From Paenibacillus dakarensis (lineage in GTDB: Bacteria; Bacillota; Bacilli; Paenibacillales; Paenibacillaceae), in contig NZ_CDSE01000092.1 in the NCBI RefSeq assembly GCF_001373415.1, forward strand, positions 1 to 38,202: DNA of 38,202 nucleotides, read 5' to 3'. How positions within the stretch are numbered: position 1 is the first letter of the stretch; each line of letters begins with the position of its first letter. The translations under genes and the position numbers were made by a program. Under the pieces are notes generated by a model that saw only the letters and a program-made list of their open reading frames with translations, ran no database searches and had not been told where the DNA came from. Shown here one piece after another: positions 1-7,388 of the stretch.

Positions 1-1127
1 CAGAAAGCCCAATCGGCGGGTTAGATGCATGGGGAATTTGGAGCGATTATATTCGTTATATCGGAGCGGGGGCTGTAGCCGCAGGTGGTTTGATTACACT
101 CGCCAAAACACTTCCCATGCTCTTCAGTTCATTAGCCGCGACTCTTCGTGGCCTGCAGAAAAAAGATAGCGGGAAGAAGACTTTGGATCGTACAGATCAG
201 GATATCCCTGGGATATGGGTGTTCGCCATGATCGCAGTGTTAATTGTAATCATTGGATTTTCCCCATTAACAGATGTCGGTATCGTTGGAGCGATTGCCA
301 TCGCCATATTTGGATTTTTGTTCGTGACCGTAGCCTCCCGTATCGTAGGGCTTGTCGGCAGCTCGTCCTCTCCGGTTTCGGGAATGACGATCGCTACCCT
401 GCTCATCGTTACATTTTTATTCAAAATGTCAGGCATGACCGGCATGAACGGTATGATTGCATCATTAACGGTAGGAGCTATTGTGTGTGTGGCACTGGCC
501 GTAGCCGGTGATATTTCACAGGATTTAAAGACCGGATATTTGGTCGGAGGGACACCATGGAAGCAGCAGGTTGCGATGATGATTGGTGTGCTTGTATCAG
601 GACTTGTTATCGGTTTTATTCTATCCGTATTAAATGAAAGCTACGGCCTGGGTTCTGAAGACCTTCCGGCACCCAAAGCGGTATTGATGCGAATTATTGT
701 GGAAGGAATCATGGCTGGTAATCTTCCATGGGATCTCATTTTTATCGGTGCTGCCTCTGCGGTAGTATTCGAATTGCTGGGACTGAACTCACTGACTGTG
801 GCAGTCGGTATCTATTTGCCGATTCATGTTAGCACCCCAATCATGGTCGGAGGACTTGTACGCTGGTTCATCGAGGTCCTTTCCCGTAAGGATAAAGAAA
901 AGCTGAAGGCGAGAGTGGAAACAGGCACACTGCTGGCTTCAGGGCTAATTGCCGGTGAATCCTTGATTGGTGTAATCATAGCGGTGCTTATCTGGATGAA
1001 TGTAGAGATTCCGGGCAGCACACTGATTGAGAATAATTGGCTGCCGCTTCTTATATTCCTGATTGTTACGATGATTCTGACATGGGGATCGTTAGCCAGC
1101 AAAAAAGCGCCAGCAGCTAAATCGTAG
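1..1127 (+). CDS. OPT-family oligopeptide/metal-chelate transporter, C-terminal part (5' truncated by window edge)
   Basis: Integral membrane transporter of the OPT family, which takes up oligopeptides or metal-chelate compounds. The reading frame is open from the first complete codon at position 3, so the gene begins outside the window. The segment IGAGAVAAGG near residue 20, followed by a lysine-threonine-leucine-proline stretch, is typical of the prokaryotic OPT family. Many hydrophobic segments follow, with the charged loop RKDKEKLKARVETGTLLASG before the last helices, also a family feature. The stop TAG lies inside the ribosome site of the next gene, so the two are probably co-transcribed. 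The substrate cannot be read from the sequence. Confidence 0.9.
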   Translation, partial: ESPIGGLDAWGIWSDYIRYIGAGAVAAGGLITLAKTLPMLFSSLAATLRGLQKKDSGKKTLDRTDQDIPGIWVFAMIAVLIVIIGFSPLTDVGIVGAIAIAIFGFLFVTVASRIVGLVGSSSSPVSGMTIATLLIVTFLFKMSGMTGMNGMIASLTVGAIVCVALAVAGDISQDLKTGYLVGGTPWKQQVAMMIGVLVSGLVIGFILSVLNESYGLGSEDLPAPKAVLMRIIVEGIMAGNLPWDLIFIGAASAVVFELLGLNSLTVAVGIYLPIHVSTPIMVGGLVRWFIEVLSRKDKEKLKARVETGTLLASGLIAGESLIGVIIAVLIWMNVEIPGSTLIENNWLPLLIFLIVTMILTWGSLASKKAPAAKS

Positions 1128-1141
1128 GGAGTGATCAAGCC

Positions 1142-1540
1142 TTGAGTATTCGTAGGAAAAAAAGAGTGAAGAAAAGCCTGAACCTTCTCTGCATGGTTCC
1201 TGTACTTAAAGATGGTCTGACACTGGAGCAGAGGGACGGTTATGCGACAGTGCTCGTACCCCGTCAGTCCTGGCTTGAACGCCAGGCTGTACGTTTTCTG
1301 GGTCAACCTGCTGTAATCAAGGTGAAGCTGGATGATCTGGGCGCTGCTGTTGTAAGCAGATGCGATGGTCAGCACGCTATAGCGGATATAGCGGAGAATC
1401 TGAAAATGGAGTTTGGAGAAGCTGCTGAGCCTCTGATTCCCCGTCTGGTCAAATTTATCGAAATGATGGAAGTGAATCATTGGATCGACTGGAAGAGCGG
1501 TTTGATAAGCGAGAATTTGCAGCTTAAGAAAGAAAGTTAA
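1142..1540 (+). CDS. PqqD-like (RiPP recognition element fold) small protein
   Basis: 132-aa protein. The core from about residue 50 to 110 has the PqqD pattern: a hydrophobic strand, then LDDLGAAVVSRCDG, then a short helix (IADIAENLKMEFG) and a final amphipathic helix. PqqD-family proteins bind precursor peptides as chaperones, and many stand-alone members have no assigned role. The first residues are very basic. The start is TTG at 1142, supported by GGGAGTG eight bases upstream. It follows the OPT gene by 14 bases and ends before a strong terminator, so the pair is likely one operon. No maturase is visible in the window, so a RiPP role is not shown. Confidence 0.7.
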   Translation: MSIRRKKRVKKSLNLLCMVPVLKDGLTLEQRDGYATVLVPRQSWLERQAVRFLGQPAVIKVKLDDLGAAVVSRCDGQHAIADIAENLKMEFGEAAEPLIPRLVKFIEMMEVNHWIDWKSGLISENLQLKKES

Positions 1541-1562
1541 AGACTAATCCGGCAAGAAATAT

Positions 1563-1606
1563 AGTAGGCTGCTCAAGGCATTTACTTGAGTAGCCTACTT
1601 TGTTTT
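1563..1606 (+). terminator. Rho-independent terminator after the OPT/PqqD-like operon
   Basis: A 15-base stem (AGTAGGCTGCTCAAG with its near-perfect complement, one G-T wobble) with a 7-base loop is followed by a T-rich tail. It lies 22 bases after the stop codon. Confidence 0.85.
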
Positions 1607-1794
1607 ATGATCCCGAGAATGAATAGAACATGCCCAGATGGAATCAGCAATGAGGACATTTATTCCGTAAGAAATAGCTTATCACACGTAAACTAATAGA
1701 GCTCAACCATAAATTAAAATTCTATCACGACATGAAGTCGGAACTTTGAGAAGTATTCTACAACGAAGAAGGCAGAATCAGTCTGAAGAAGCAA

Positions 1795-1912
1795 AGCGGT
1801 CGCCTAAAAGCTTTCCACAGGAAAGCTACATCGAAAGCGTTAACTGTCCCCGGATTTCAACGACTCTCGTTAATCCAGAAGAAATCCGGGGACAACAGTG
1901 ATCGTAAGAATG
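1795..1912 (+). repeat. Structured intergenic element, copy A
   Basis: The 524-base gap between 1540 and 2065 has no gene that I can support. Besides the terminator it holds this element. It begins with AGCGGTCGCCT, then a perfect hairpin AGCTTTCC/GGAAAGCT (1809-1827), then a perfect 14-bp stem (1845-1858 with 1881-1894, 22-base loop), and ends in CAACAGTGAT and GAATG. A second copy with the same plan but different stem bases lies at 33054-33132. Which strand is transcribed and what it does are unknown. Confidence 0.6.
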
Positions 1913-2064
1913 ATCTGCATTCGGAGAGATGAATTACAACCAGATTGTAAGAATGACCCACATGATAGTTTGCTCGAACTTGTACAGTGAGTGTCCCTAG
2001 CTTGTATTATTCTGGAATAACACGTTAAAATATTCAAATAACGATATTAAAGGCGGGATCTTGC

Positions 2065-2898
2065 TTGGAAGAACTCATCGTTTTGGATCAAGTGAGTAAA
2101 TGGTATGGACGCCATGCAGCTGTTCAGGATATAACATGGCGAATAAATCGAGGAGAATGTGTAGCTGTTACAGGGGGGAACGGAGCGGGAAAGAGCACTC
2201 TGCTGCACCTGATTGCCGGGCTGGCAGTTCCTTCTCAAGGGAAGAGGGTTATTCGTTCAAGCAGTCTTCGTGTCGGATATGTACCTGAACGTTTTCCAAG
2301 TCTGCGTTTCACACCTAAGCAGTATTTAATACATATGGCAAGAATTCAAGGATTAAATGCGCAAGCTGCACTGCATATGGCAGAAGGCATGCTATCACTG
2401 TTTCATATGGAGCAGCATGCTGAGCGAAGCATGAATCATTTCTCGAAGGGAATGCTGCAAAAGGTTAATCTGATGCAGGCCATGCTGTCCACACCTGATT
2501 TGCTTATATTAGACGAGCCTTTATCCGGATTGGATGAAGGATCACAATATGAGATGATTCGTATTCTTGAGGAGATTAAACATTCAGGAAAAGCGATTGC
2601 CATGTCGGTCCATGAGCCGCTTTTGACGGCAGCTTTGGCTGATCGAATGGTCTTTATGGAAGAGGGAAGAGTGGTCCGTGATGCTCTTCATGAACAAGTG
2701 CCTGAGAGCAAAGGGGTAATGATAAGATTTCATGGCTTGTCTCCTGATGCGTTATTGAAGCTGGAAACCCTGAATGGATTCTTATACTTCAAATCAAGAG
2801 GAACACCCGCAGAAATAGTTATACAGAAAGATTTCTCGGATGAGATGCTGTTGTTTGTCCTCAATTCAGGCGGCTCTGTGATCTCGGTGGAATCATGA
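2065..2898 (+). CDS. ABC transporter ATP-binding protein
   Basis: 277-aa ATPase subunit. Walker A is GGNGAGKSTLLHL near residue 38, the signature region is the slightly unusual FSKGMLQKVNL near residue 133, and Walker B is LLILDEPLSGLD. The H-loop histidine follows in SVHEP. The C-terminal 60 residues are an accessory region. The start is TTG at 2065 with an AGGCGGGA ribosome site seven bases upstream. It overlaps the downstream permease by four bases (ATGA), so the two are translationally coupled. Small ATPase/permease pairs of this kind are usually exporters; the substrate is unknown. The region upstream is the structured element, so its promoter probably lies between 1912 and 2050. Confidence 0.88.
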   Translation: MEELIVLDQVSKWYGRHAAVQDITWRINRGECVAVTGGNGAGKSTLLHLIAGLAVPSQGKRVIRSSSLRVGYVPERFPSLRFTPKQYLIHMARIQGLNAQAALHMAEGMLSLFHMEQHAERSMNHFSKGMLQKVNLMQAMLSTPDLLILDEPLSGLDEGSQYEMIRILEEIKHSGKAIAMSVHEPLLTAALADRMVFMEEGRVVRDALHEQVPESKGVMIRFHGLSPDALLKLETLNGFLYFKSRGTPAEIVIQKDFSDEMLLFVLNSGGSVISVES

Positions 2899-3629
2899 TG
2901 AATTGGCAGCTGCTCCGATATTTGATAGCGAGTTATACGCGGTCTTACCGTTATTTTGCCCCTTTTTCCTTTATGATTATTTCCGTCCTTCTTCTGTATT
3001 CCTATAAGCCGAATCCTGTAATGGACAGCTATGCCGTTACGTCCACCCTGCTGTTTATGGGTTTTGCCTGGATGGGAATGACTTTCCTCAATCATGATCA
3101 AGGTCGGCAAACTTCGCTTCTCCTGTTGCATACGGGAAGTGCGGGAGTGTTCTATGTTACCCAGTATGCGGTTCTTGTGACGTTTAGTGCAATCATGAGC
3201 ACGATGGCTGTAATTTATCCAATCTTGACGGGAATGTTTAATGAGCCTGTGGGGATGGAGCGCTTCGTGATAGCTTGGCTTGCACATTTATTATTATCCT
3301 TGCTGGGTTCGGCTATATCTCTTTATTTCCAATCCGGCTGGATCGAGAATCAAGGCAGGGCAATAGGTTTAATATGTATTGTGGTGATTCTATCGATTGC
3401 AGGGCTTTCTGTTGTTAGTTCACTTCCTGGAAAAATGACCTTTATGGCATACATTCTTCCTCCTGTCTCGCTAATGATTGATATGCTAATGCATGCAGAT
3501 GAACAAGGCTTAATTAAGTGTGCTTGGGCTTTATTATATACATTTGGTTATACCGCGGTGCTGTTTCTTGTCTATTTGAACAGAGCATGTACCAAGGACG
3601 CAGCTGAGCTCGTTAGAAAATCAGGTTGA
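2895..3629 (+). CDS. ABC transporter permease-like membrane protein
   Basis: 244-aa protein with about six hydrophobic segments, starting near residues 20, 45, 95, 120, 155 and 205. It has no extracytoplasmic binding domain. It resembles the small ABC-2-type permeases paired with an upstream ATPase, but no specific family motif is clear. Its ATG at 2895 overlaps the ATPase stop codon. It probably forms the membrane half of the exporter with the preceding gene. The assignment rests mainly on hydrophobicity and context. Confidence 0.7.
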   Translation: MMNWQLLRYLIASYTRSYRYFAPFSFMIISVLLLYSYKPNPVMDSYAVTSTLLFMGFAWMGMTFLNHDQGRQTSLLLLHTGSAGVFYVTQYAVLVTFSAIMSTMAVIYPILTGMFNEPVGMERFVIAWLAHLLLSLLGSAISLYFQSGWIENQGRAIGLICIVVILSIAGLSVVSSLPGKMTFMAYILPPVSLMIDMLMHADEQGLIKCAWALLYTFGYTAVLFLVYLNRACTKDAAELVRKSG

Positions 3630-3706
3630 TGAAGGATGAATCTTCCTATACCATAAAGAGAAGGAAAGGTGAACATAAAAGGCAGCTTATCTAACAGGAG
3701 GAAATA

Positions 3707-4177
3707 ATGAAACAGACACGACTGCTAGACAGTGACCACTCCAAAGAGCTGTTTGCCTATTTCGGATTGGCGGTATATTACTCACAGGCATTAGAGCAGC
3801 AGCTGGCTAATCTGCTGATGCTTATAAAATTGTCGAAGGGTAAAGTACTATCGGAAGAGGATATTGCACAATTGTACCAGCGTAAACTGAGCAGTTCCCT
3901 GGGTCAGCTGGTTCAGGAAATACAGCATTACTTCCCTTTTTCCGAAGAAGAATCGCTACAGCTGAAAGAAGTGTGGAAACAGCGAAATCATATCGTTCAT
4001 GATTATTTTAAAGAACGAATACACGAAACCTTCAGTCCTGCCGGACGTGCACGCATGATCCGTGAACTGACTGCTTTTAAAGATCAAGCCCAAGCGTTAG
4101 AACAGAAATTACAAGGTTATTCGAGAGAAATGTACATTAAGCTAGGGTTAGAAGGGGAGAAAGAGCCCGAAATTTAG
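3707..4177 (+). CDS. HEPN-like helical protein, function unknown
   Basis: 156-aa, mostly helical, soluble protein. Residues 91-103 read KQRNHIVHDYFKE and contain an R-x4-H motif (R93, H98) beginning with Arg-Asn, the hallmark of HEPN-domain proteins, many of which are RNases. The preceding long helices (residues 14-40 and 55-75) fit the HEPN four-helix bundle. The ribosome site AGGAGG is six bases before ATG 3707. No MNT nucleotidyltransferase or other antitoxin-like partner is adjacent; its neighbours are an ABC permease and an SLH protein on the same strand. The HEPN call is from motif and helicity only. Confidence 0.6.
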   Translation: MKQTRLLDSDHSKELFAYFGLAVYYSQALEQQLANLLMLIKLSKGKVLSEEDIAQLYQRKLSSSLGQLVQEIQHYFPFSEEESLQLKEVWKQRNHIVHDYFKERIHETFSPAGRARMIRELTAFKDQAQALEQKLQGYSREMYIKLGLEGEKEPEI

Positions 4178-4245
4178 CAAGCACCGGACATCCCTTGAAA
4201 CATTTTCCACTGATGCTGCGTCAGTATGAACAGGAGGTGCAAGTT

Positions 4246-5184
4246 ATGATAACAACCAAAAAAGTATTATCCGTGCTGTTAATTTCATCTTCACTCTTTG
4301 GCGCAGGGGCTGCCTCGGCATTTGCCTTCTCAGATGTTCAGGATAACAATCAAAGGGCAATGGTGGAGTCTCTTCAAAAGAAAGGTATTATTCAAGGAGT
4401 AAGTGCGGATAAGTTTGCTCCGCAAAAAGTGATTACTTCCGCACAAGCCATTCAAATGATTGTGAAAGCAACTGGACTTCAAATGAATCCGAATTTCAGC
4501 GGTAAATCTTTCAGTACCGTACCGGACGGTGCATGGTATGCCGATGCAGTCAATATCGCTGTTCAGCATGGATTACCTGTTACAGCTGAGACAAAGTGGA
4601 ACGAACCGATATTGCGGGAGGATTTTGCAAAATTGCTGGCTGCCGCAGTTCAGCAAACAGGGGATTACCCACTCATCATGATGTATATTAACGTGGCTGA
4701 TGAAAAAAACATGAAAGAAGAAAGCCGCGGTGCTGTTCAGTTTCTGCTGTTAACTAAGATCACAGAACTGGAGGAAGGGGATAAATTTCTTCCTAAGCAT
4801 CAATTGACTCGTATGGAAGCTGCGCAGATGATCTATGCTGCCATGCAGTTTATTCAAAATCACAAGCAGGATGATGTAAAAGGGAACGATCAGGCAGGAG
4901 AGGACATTTCAATTCAAATTGTTAAAGTGAATAATGAAGTGAATAAAGTAATCCTCACGAAAGACGATCTGCCACATCCGGGCTATGGAATTGCAGTAAC
5001 TTCGATTGACTTTACGAATCAAAATGAGGCGATCGTTTACTACAGCATAACTCAACCGGATCCTGATATGATGTACCCGCAGGTGATTTCGAAAGCATCG
5101 ACAGAAGCTTATGTTCCGTCCAAGTATAAGATCAAGGTCAAAGCTGACAAAGCTGAATCTGTAAATGTAAAGAACAAACTGTGA
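4246..5184 (+). CDS. Secreted S-layer-homology (SLH) protein with PrcB-like C-terminal domain
   Basis: 312-aa protein. The chosen ATG (4246) follows AGGAGGT by seven bases and gives a good signal peptide: MITTKK, a hydrophobic stretch, and a cleavage region around GAASA-FA (residues 20-27). The frame stays open to a TTG at 4195, but that start would hide the signal. Three SLH-like segments follow: residues about 26-75 (FSDV, then ITSAQAIQMI), 90-130 (ILREDFAKLL) and 140-190 (LTRMEAAQMI). SLH domains anchor proteins to pyruvylated wall polymers. The last 80 residues (from GYGIAVTSIDF, with MMYPQVISK and YVPSKYKI) resemble the C-terminal domain of PrcB-type protease-associated proteins; this is recognition by pattern. 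Confidence 0.82.
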   Translation: MITTKKVLSVLLISSSLFGAGAASAFAFSDVQDNNQRAMVESLQKKGIIQGVSADKFAPQKVITSAQAIQMIVKATGLQMNPNFSGKSFSTVPDGAWYADAVNIAVQHGLPVTAETKWNEPILREDFAKLLAAAVQQTGDYPLIMMYINVADEKNMKEESRGAVQFLLLTKITELEEGDKFLPKHQLTRMEAAQMIYAAMQFIQNHKQDDVKGNDQAGEDISIQIVKVNNEVNKVILTKDDLPHPGYGIAVTSIDFTNQNEAIVYYSITQPDPDMMYPQVISKASTEAYVPSKYKIKVKADKAESVNVKNKL

Positions 5185-5212
5185 TCTGTATTGAGCGTTA
5201 TAAGAAAATTTA

Positions 5213-5263
5213 AATAGGCTAACCCTGGCAGAAGTCTTCTGCGACAGGGTTAGCCTATTTTAT
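5213..5263. terminator. Bidirectional terminator between convergent genes
   Basis: A perfect 15-bp stem (AATAGGCTAACCCTG and its complement) carries an inner GCAGAAG/CTTCTGC stem. A T-rich tail lies on the plus side and an A-rich run before it serves the minus strand. It separates the SLH gene from the yheH-like gene. Confidence 0.88.
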
Positions 5264-5267
5264 TGGT

Positions 5268-7388
5268 TTAGGCGTTACCACCCGCAAGATTTATCGAAGC
5301 ACCTGTAGTGACGGCTTCCTTATCTTTATTCTCCGCAGGTGGACGGTCTGCGGAATTAGAACCAAACTGAAGCTGATACATCTGATAATAGCGGCCTTTA
5401 TGCTCCATGAGCTCGTCATGGGAACCCTGCTCCACAATTTCTCCCCGGTGAAGTACGAGAATCAGATCTGCACTTCGAATCGTTGACAGGCGGTGTGCGA
5501 TAATAAAGGTAGTGCGGCCCTTTTTCAGTACCTCGAGTGCATCCTGAATAAGTGCTTCCGTCTCGGTATCGATATTTGCCGTCGCTTCATCCAGAATGAG
5601 AATGGCTGGATTGAAAGCAAGTGCACGGGCAAATGAGATGAGCTGACGCTGTCCTGCTGACAGGGTGCTTCCCTTCTCGATGACTGGCTCATCAAACCCT
5701 TGCGGCAAATGCCCGAGCAGACGGTCTGCCCCAACATCACATAGAGCTTTATCCACTTGCTCACGGGTGATACGGGAATCTCCCAGACTTACGTTAGAAG
5801 CGATGGTTCCTGTAAACAAATAAGGATCTTGAAGCACGATACCCATATGCTGACGGAGCCATTGCTTCGGAATGTCGGTCACCGGCTGACCGTCAATGGT
5901 AATCGTTCCTTTTTGCGGGTCGTAGAAGCGGAACAGAAGATTGATAATTGAACTTTTCCCTGAACCTGTATGTCCTACAAGAGCGACCGTTTGTCCTTGC
6001 TTGGCTTCGAATGAAATGTTTTTCAAGACAAAATCCTTCTTATACGCAAAGGAAACATCCTTGAATTCAACATTGCCTGAATAGCGGGGCATGGAGCCAT
6101 CGGTAACCCGTTCGCCGGTTTCGTCCATCAATTCGAATACACGCTTGGCAGATACGATGGAGGAATCCAGTGCTGCCAGCTGATTGACCATACCTGTAAT
6201 CGGCTGGAACATACGGCCCATCAGATCTACATAAGCGTAAAGCACACCAATGGATACGATACCGACGCCATCCAGAGACCTTGCTCCGAAATACCACAGG
6301 ATAACCACAAATGATAAATTACGCAGCACATTCACGAGATTGTGCGTGGTCAAGGAATTTAGATTCAGCATCTTGTTCTGATGTGCCATATAATCCTCAT
6401 TTAAGGCTTCAAATTCCTCCTGAGTTGCTTTCTGACGGCGAAAGACTCGAATGATTGGCATACCTTGAATGGATTCATTGATGATTGCGTTGATCTCACT
6501 TAATCGCGAGCGGATGATTACATTATATTTAGTTGCAAATTTACGATAAAGGATCGTCCAGGTGATGAGCAGCGGAATGACGAACAGGCTGATCAACCCA
6601 AGCTTGATATCCAGGAGAAATAAAGCAATGTAAACCCCTGTAATATACACCATGCCTGAACTGAAATTTGCTAGGACAGCGACGAAGAGATCCTTGACCG
6701 CTTCCGTGTCATTGGTGACCCGGGAAACGACTTTCCCTGCTGGAAGATTATCGAAGAAATAAACCGGAAGCCGCTGAATATGAGCGTAAACATCGGTTCG
6801 AAGCTTCTGAATAACCCGGTTGGCTGCTGACTGAAGCCAGTAAGTGCGAGCAAATACGGTGATCATGGATATGACCAGTGCAATTAGAAAGAGCTGTATC
6901 AGCTTAAATATTCCGGGCAGCTCAGGCTTATAGAATGCAAACACTTCATCGGTAGTTAACTTTTCAGCCGGATATGAACTGCTTTTGTCCCGGCTAGAAA
7001 TCGTAAGTGTTCCGTCTTTGAAGAAACGCTCCCCTTCGGATTGGACCACCGCTTCAGGAATGAAATAAAAGCTCTTACCATGCTGGAGTATACGAACTTC
7101 TTGTCCTCGGGCTTCACCGTGTTCAAACCGATCCATGCGTTTATAATATTTACCGTTATACAAGACCGATTGTTCAGATGATGAAGTCTCGTGATACGGT
7201 TTTTCAATGCCCAGGATATGATTGTCTATCATGTTCTTGGCAATGAATGGACCAGCGAGTTCAGCTGCTACGCCGATCGTCAGCATGATTATTGCAGCAA
7301 TAAAAATACCTTTAGCCGTTAATGCGTAACGAAAAAGTCGTTTGGCAATCCCGGATTCGTTCGATATTGTATTATCGGTATTCGTCAA
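5268..7388 (-). CDS. yheH: YheH/BmrD-like subunit of a heterodimeric ABC multidrug exporter
   Basis: 706-aa fused membrane-ATPase half transporter. A transmembrane helix at residues 28-55 is followed by an extracytoplasmic insertion of about 100 residues before the next helix; this insertion marks YheH/BmrD subunits. The nucleotide domain has Walker A GHTGSGKSS, a Q-loop with VLQDPYLF, a signature LSAGQRQ (A in place of the usual first G) and Walker B LILDEATANID with the catalytic Glu. The start is TTG at 7388, directly after the stop of the upstream yheI-like gene, with GGAGGTG seven bases before it. It pairs with the upstream gene to form one asymmetric exporter. Confidence 0.9.
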   Translation of the reverse strand: MTNTDNTISNESGIAKRLFRYALTAKGIFIAAIIMLTIGVAAELAGPFIAKNMIDNHILGIEKPYHETSSSEQSVLYNGKYYKRMDRFEHGEARGQEVRILQHGKSFYFIPEAVVQSEGERFFKDGTLTISSRDKSSSYPAEKLTTDEVFAFYKPELPGIFKLIQLFLIALVISMITVFARTYWLQSAANRVIQKLRTDVYAHIQRLPVYFFDNLPAGKVVSRVTNDTEAVKDLFVAVLANFSSGMVYITGVYIALFLLDIKLGLISLFVIPLLITWTILYRKFATKYNVIIRSRLSEINAIINESIQGMPIIRVFRRQKATQEEFEALNEDYMAHQNKMLNLNSLTTHNLVNVLRNLSFVVILWYFGARSLDGVGIVSIGVLYAYVDLMGRMFQPITGMVNQLAALDSSIVSAKRVFELMDETGERVTDGSMPRYSGNVEFKDVSFAYKKDFVLKNISFEAKQGQTVALVGHTGSGKSSIINLLFRFYDPQKGTITIDGQPVTDIPKQWLRQHMGIVLQDPYLFTGTIASNVSLGDSRITREQVDKALCDVGADRLLGHLPQGFDEPVIEKGSTLSAGQRQLISFARALAFNPAILILDEATANIDTETEALIQDALEVLKKGRTTFIIAHRLSTIRSADLILVLHRGEIVEQGSHDELMEHKGRYYQMYQLQFGSNSADRPPAENKDKEAVTTGASINLAGGNA

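Noticed and set aside
824..1480. 218-codon minus-strand frame opposite the OPT and PqqD-like genes
   Set aside because: It spans two well-supported plus-strand genes and resembles no protein family.
3707..4177. HEPN-MNT toxin-antitoxin pair
   Set aside because: No nucleotidyltransferase or other small antitoxin gene is adjacent on either side.
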